This document shows, one piece after another, positions 5,761-7,262 of a stretch of DNA of 7,262 nucleotides. This DNA comes from an uncultured Mucispirillum sp. (GTDB taxonomy: Bacteria > Chrysiogenota > Deferribacteres > Deferribacterales > Mucispirillaceae): contig CAMWVK010000070.1 of assembly GCA_947177675.1 (NCBI GenBank), forward strand, positions 1 to 7,262. The letters are read 5' to 3'. Within the stretch, counting starts at the first letter, position 1. Every line of letters begins with the position of its first letter. The position numbers and the translations under genes were made by a program. Below the pieces are notes generated by a model. It did no database searches. It was given only the letters and a program-made list of their open reading frames with translations, and was not told the origin of the DNA.

Positions 5761-5961
5761 ATGCATAATTTAATTTATTACAAAGAACATTATGGTCGTA
5801 TATCGTATTCTGCTAGTGATAACAATTTTACAAGCAGTGTAAAAGGTGTGAAGGCAGGAAACAATGTATCAGTAAAAGGCTCATCAGAAGAAGATGTTAA
5901 AAAAGCTTTTAAAGATTACATTGATGAAATGACTAATACAAATAATAATAAAAAATTATAG
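5761..5961 (+). CDS. Small HicB-fold protein, orphan and lacking a DNA-binding domain
   Basis: A 66-residue protein beginning MHNLIYYKEHYGRISYSASD. The pattern YYKEHYGRISYSASDNNF, then VKGVKAGNNVSVKGSSEEDV, then KKAFKDYIDEM matches the N-terminal partial RNase-H-like domain of HicB antitoxins (YKGY.G.v.y...d..F.g.i.gi....s..G.s.eel..aF...vddyl). Typical HicB proteins continue with a ribbon-helix-helix or HTH of about 50 residues; here the protein ends after a short Asn/Lys-rich tail. No HicA (small dsRBD-like mRNA interferase) gene lies on either side. It could be a decayed antitoxin, an antitoxin acting in trans, or a stand-alone HicB-fold protein. The ATG at 5761 is chosen because AAGGGG (5748-5753) precedes it by 7 bases; the frame is open further upstream but without a good start. 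Its stop overlaps the converging acetyltransferase gene. Confidence 0.75.
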   Translation: MHNLIYYKEHYGRISYSASDNNFTSSVKGVKAGNNVSVKGSSEEDVKKAFKDYIDEMTNTNNNKKL

Positions 5962-6504
5962 TTTTAAGTCATTAAAATTAATAAATGGTGCTGGTGGTAT
6001 AGTATGGCTGCCTGTAATTTTTTCAAGCCAAAGTATATCGTGCCATATATTATGCTTATAACCGCAGTTATGAAAATGTGCTGCCTCATGAAAACCAAAC
6101 TTTTTATGAAAAAGCACACTTTCAGTATTTGCATAAGTAATGCATGCGTATATATTTAATATATTCTGCTGTTTTATATAGTCAAAAAGAGTAGTGTAAA
6201 GTTTTGTTCCTATTGATTTATTTAAATATTTATGGTGCATATAAATTGTTGTTTCGCATGAATAATCATAAGCCTTTCTTGTTCTAAGTGGTGCAGCATA
6301 AGCAAAGCCTGCCATTTTTCCATTGATTTTAGCAGTTAAGTATGGATATTTTTTCTGTATGTTTTCTACTCTTAAAGAAAACTCACTTATGTCAGGTATA
6401 TCTATTTCAAAAGTTGCAGGAGAATTTAGAATATAATAACTGTAAATATCAAGTATATCTTTAATGTCCATTTTATCAGCAATACTTATTATTACATTAT
6501 CCAT
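5956..6504 (-). CDS. GNAT family N-acetyltransferase, phosphinothricin acetyltransferase (PAT) type
   Basis: A 182-residue GNAT protein. The N-terminal part (IADKMDIKDILDIYSYYILNS, then ATFEIDIPD) matches the opening of PAT/Bar/YwnH-type acetyltransferases. The acetyl-CoA motif A spans about 86-103 (TTIYMHHKYLNKSIGTKLY), with the pyrophosphate loop as LNKSIGT; the first Gly of the usual RxxGxG is Ser. ANTESVLFHKKFGF (125-138) and GYKHNIWHDILWLEK (148-162) are the C-terminal hallmarks of the PAT group. Enzymes of this group N-acetylate small amines such as L-amino acid analogues or methionine sulfoximine; the substrate here is unknown. The gene is separated by one base from the upstream secreted-repeat gene, and its ribosome site AAGGAT (complement of 6512-6517) lies inside that gene's last codons, so the two are co-transcribed and probably coupled. 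Its stop codon overlaps the HicB-like gene. Confidence 0.88.
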   Translation of the reverse strand: MDNVIISIADKMDIKDILDIYSYYILNSPATFEIDIPDISEFSLRVENIQKKYPYLTAKINGKMAGFAYAAPLRTRKAYDYSCETTIYMHHKYLNKSIGTKLYTTLFDYIKQQNILNIYACITYANTESVLFHKKFGFHEAAHFHNCGYKHNIWHDILWLEKITGSHTIPPAPFINFNDLKL

Positions 6505-6505
6505 G

Positions 6506-7108
6506 TTATTTATCCTTTAAAATATCAGTTAAGCTGTTTAACAATTTTTCATATTCTAAACAACCTTTATCAAAATTCAGACTGCATGATTTCTTAAAAT
6601 ATTCCAGTGCTTTTTTTATATTTTTTTCCACTTTTAAGCCCTGCTTATATATTATACCCATGTTATAACATGATGGAGCATTTTGCATACTGCATGCTTT
6701 ATCATAGAGTTTTCCTGCCTTTGCAAGTGATTTTTTTATTATTTTCCCTTGATAATAAAGGGCAGCAAGTTCAAAACAGCCGGAAGCAATGCTGTTATCA
6801 CAGGAAGTATTAAAAAGTTTGACGGCTTTTTTCTGCATTGCCTTATTATAGTCATCCTTATATATTCTTCCAAGTTTTACGCAGGATTCATATATTTTAT
6901 TATCACATGCTTTTTTATAAGCAGTAACAGCAGAAAGCATAAGCCCAGTATCTTGAAAAAGCTGACCTGCAAAATAGCATGCAAGGAAATCATTATTACT
7001 GCAGTTTGTTTCAAGCTGTTTAATACTTTTAACAGAAATATCAGTCTGTGCAAAGCTGGTACTTGAAAATATTGTGATTATGAATAATATTAATGTAATC
7101 TTTTTCAT
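6506..7108 (-). CDS. Secreted Cys-pair repeat protein, Hcp/Sel1-like
   Basis: A 200-residue protein with a clear Sec signal peptide (MKK, hydrophobic core to about 15, SSTSFA cleavage after residue 20). The mature part is alpha-helical repeats of about 32-36 residues with five CX7C pairs: C36/C44, C68/C76, C103/C111, C139/C147 and C175/C183. Units such as AGKLYDKACSMQNAPSCYNM and ALEYFKKSCSLNFDKGCLEY are typical of Helicobacter cysteine-rich (Hcp) proteins, a disulfide-bridged branch of Sel1-like repeats found outside the cytoplasm. These usually bind proteins or peptidoglycan fragments, and some Hcp proteins were reported as weak beta-lactamases; no specific role can be assigned here. An in-frame TAA directly before the ATG fixes the start, yet there is no Shine-Dalgarno, and TATAAT lies just 7 bases upstream. 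The gene comes first in a pair with the GNAT gene. Confidence 0.88.
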   Translation of the reverse strand: MKKITLILFIITIFSSTSFAQTDISVKSIKQLETNCSNNDFLACYFAGQLFQDTGLMLSAVTAYKKACDNKIYESCVKLGRIYKDDYNKAMQKKAVKLFNTSCDNSIASGCFELAALYYQGKIIKKSLAKAGKLYDKACSMQNAPSCYNMGIIYKQGLKVEKNIKKALEYFKKSCSLNFDKGCLEYEKLLNSLTDILKDK

Positions 7109-7114
7109 TTAATA

Positions 7115-7120
7115 ATTATA
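7115..7120 (-). promoter_or_regulatory. Candidate -10 element giving a leaderless transcript for the Hcp/Sel1-like gene
   Basis: On the minus strand TATAAT occupies 7120-7115, leaving 6 bases before the ATG at 7108. The usual -10 to start distance would place transcription initiation on or next to the A of the ATG. No good -35 is seen about 17 bases upstream, and there is no ribosome site, consistent with leaderless translation but not proof of it. Confidence 0.35.
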
Positions 7121-7262
7121 TCTTGAAAAATGATTTTATGGAAGAAAAATATAATGTTTTCATACATATTAGAGCATAAGTAATTTAACAGCAAAGAATT
7201 AATTTTGAGCTTTGCGGTAATCTTAATTATCTGAATGTTTTGATTTTTATTCAGCTGGTTTT

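Noticed and set aside
5962..5977. TTTTAA/TTAAAA hairpin as a terminator of the HicB-like gene
   Set aside because: It is a 6-bp A/T-only stem without a following T-run, expected by chance in this composition.
6749..7066. Plus-strand open frame opposite the Hcp/Sel1-like gene (105 codons)
   Set aside because: The minus-strand frame has a signal peptide and regular Cys-pair repeats; the plus-strand one shows no coherent domain. The frame at 6607-6813 is rejected for the same reason.
7191..7215. GCAAAG/CTTTGC inverted repeat near the right edge
   Set aside because: It has only 6-bp arms with a 13-base loop, no T-run on either strand and no clear relation to a start; too weak to call.

Overview
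The window is strongly AT-rich bacterial chromosome with AT-ending codons, clear Shine-Dalgarno sites and short operons. The gene mix is a CheX chemotaxis phosphatase, an M16 peptidase, a DUF134/Mrp-Nbp35/NifX-type metal-cluster cassette, an unusual phosphohexomutase and a secreted Hcp/Sel1-like repeat protein. It suggests a motile, host-associated anaerobe. Deferribacterota (a Mucispirillum-like organism) is my best guess, but this rests on general gene content and base composition, not on a marker gene. No phage, transposon, CRISPR array, rRNA or tRNA was found.

Layout: (1) bases 3-353 are the 3' end of a CheX-like gene, closed by a perfect intrinsic terminator at 398-426. (2) An M16 zinc peptidase follows. 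It can start at 374, reading through the terminator, or more likely at 452, which has a well-placed GGAG. A strong terminator at 1708-1755 ends it. (3) A gene-free stretch of about 425 bases (1685-2109) holds that terminator, a long-range inverted repeat that could belong to a small RNA, and the promoter/operator region of the next operon. (4) The operon at 2110-3718 encodes a Cys-rich DUF134 HTH protein, an Mrp/Nbp35-type Fe-S carrier ATPase and a NifX/NifB-type small protein with a His/Cys-rich tail. (5) An alpha-D-phosphohexomutase superfamily enzyme of 596 residues (3876-5666) has its own promoter. (6) A 66-residue HicB-fold protein with no HicA partner and no DNA-binding domain starts at 5761, after a 10-bp-arm hairpin. 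(7) On the minus strand, a secreted CX7C-repeat protein (7108-6506) and a PAT-type GNAT acetyltransferase (6504-5956) form a translationally coupled pair that converges on, and overlaps by 6 bases, the HicB-like gene.

The most coherent functional unit is the three-gene cassette, which reads as a regulator, a cluster carrier and a cluster-binding acceptor for Fe-S or Mo/Fe-S cofactor handling; palindromes around its promoter suggest autoregulation. The candidates most worth following for novelty are this cassette, the orphan mini-HicB protein, the phosphomutase with altered signature motifs, and the intergenic RNA candidate. None can be called a new system from sequence alone.
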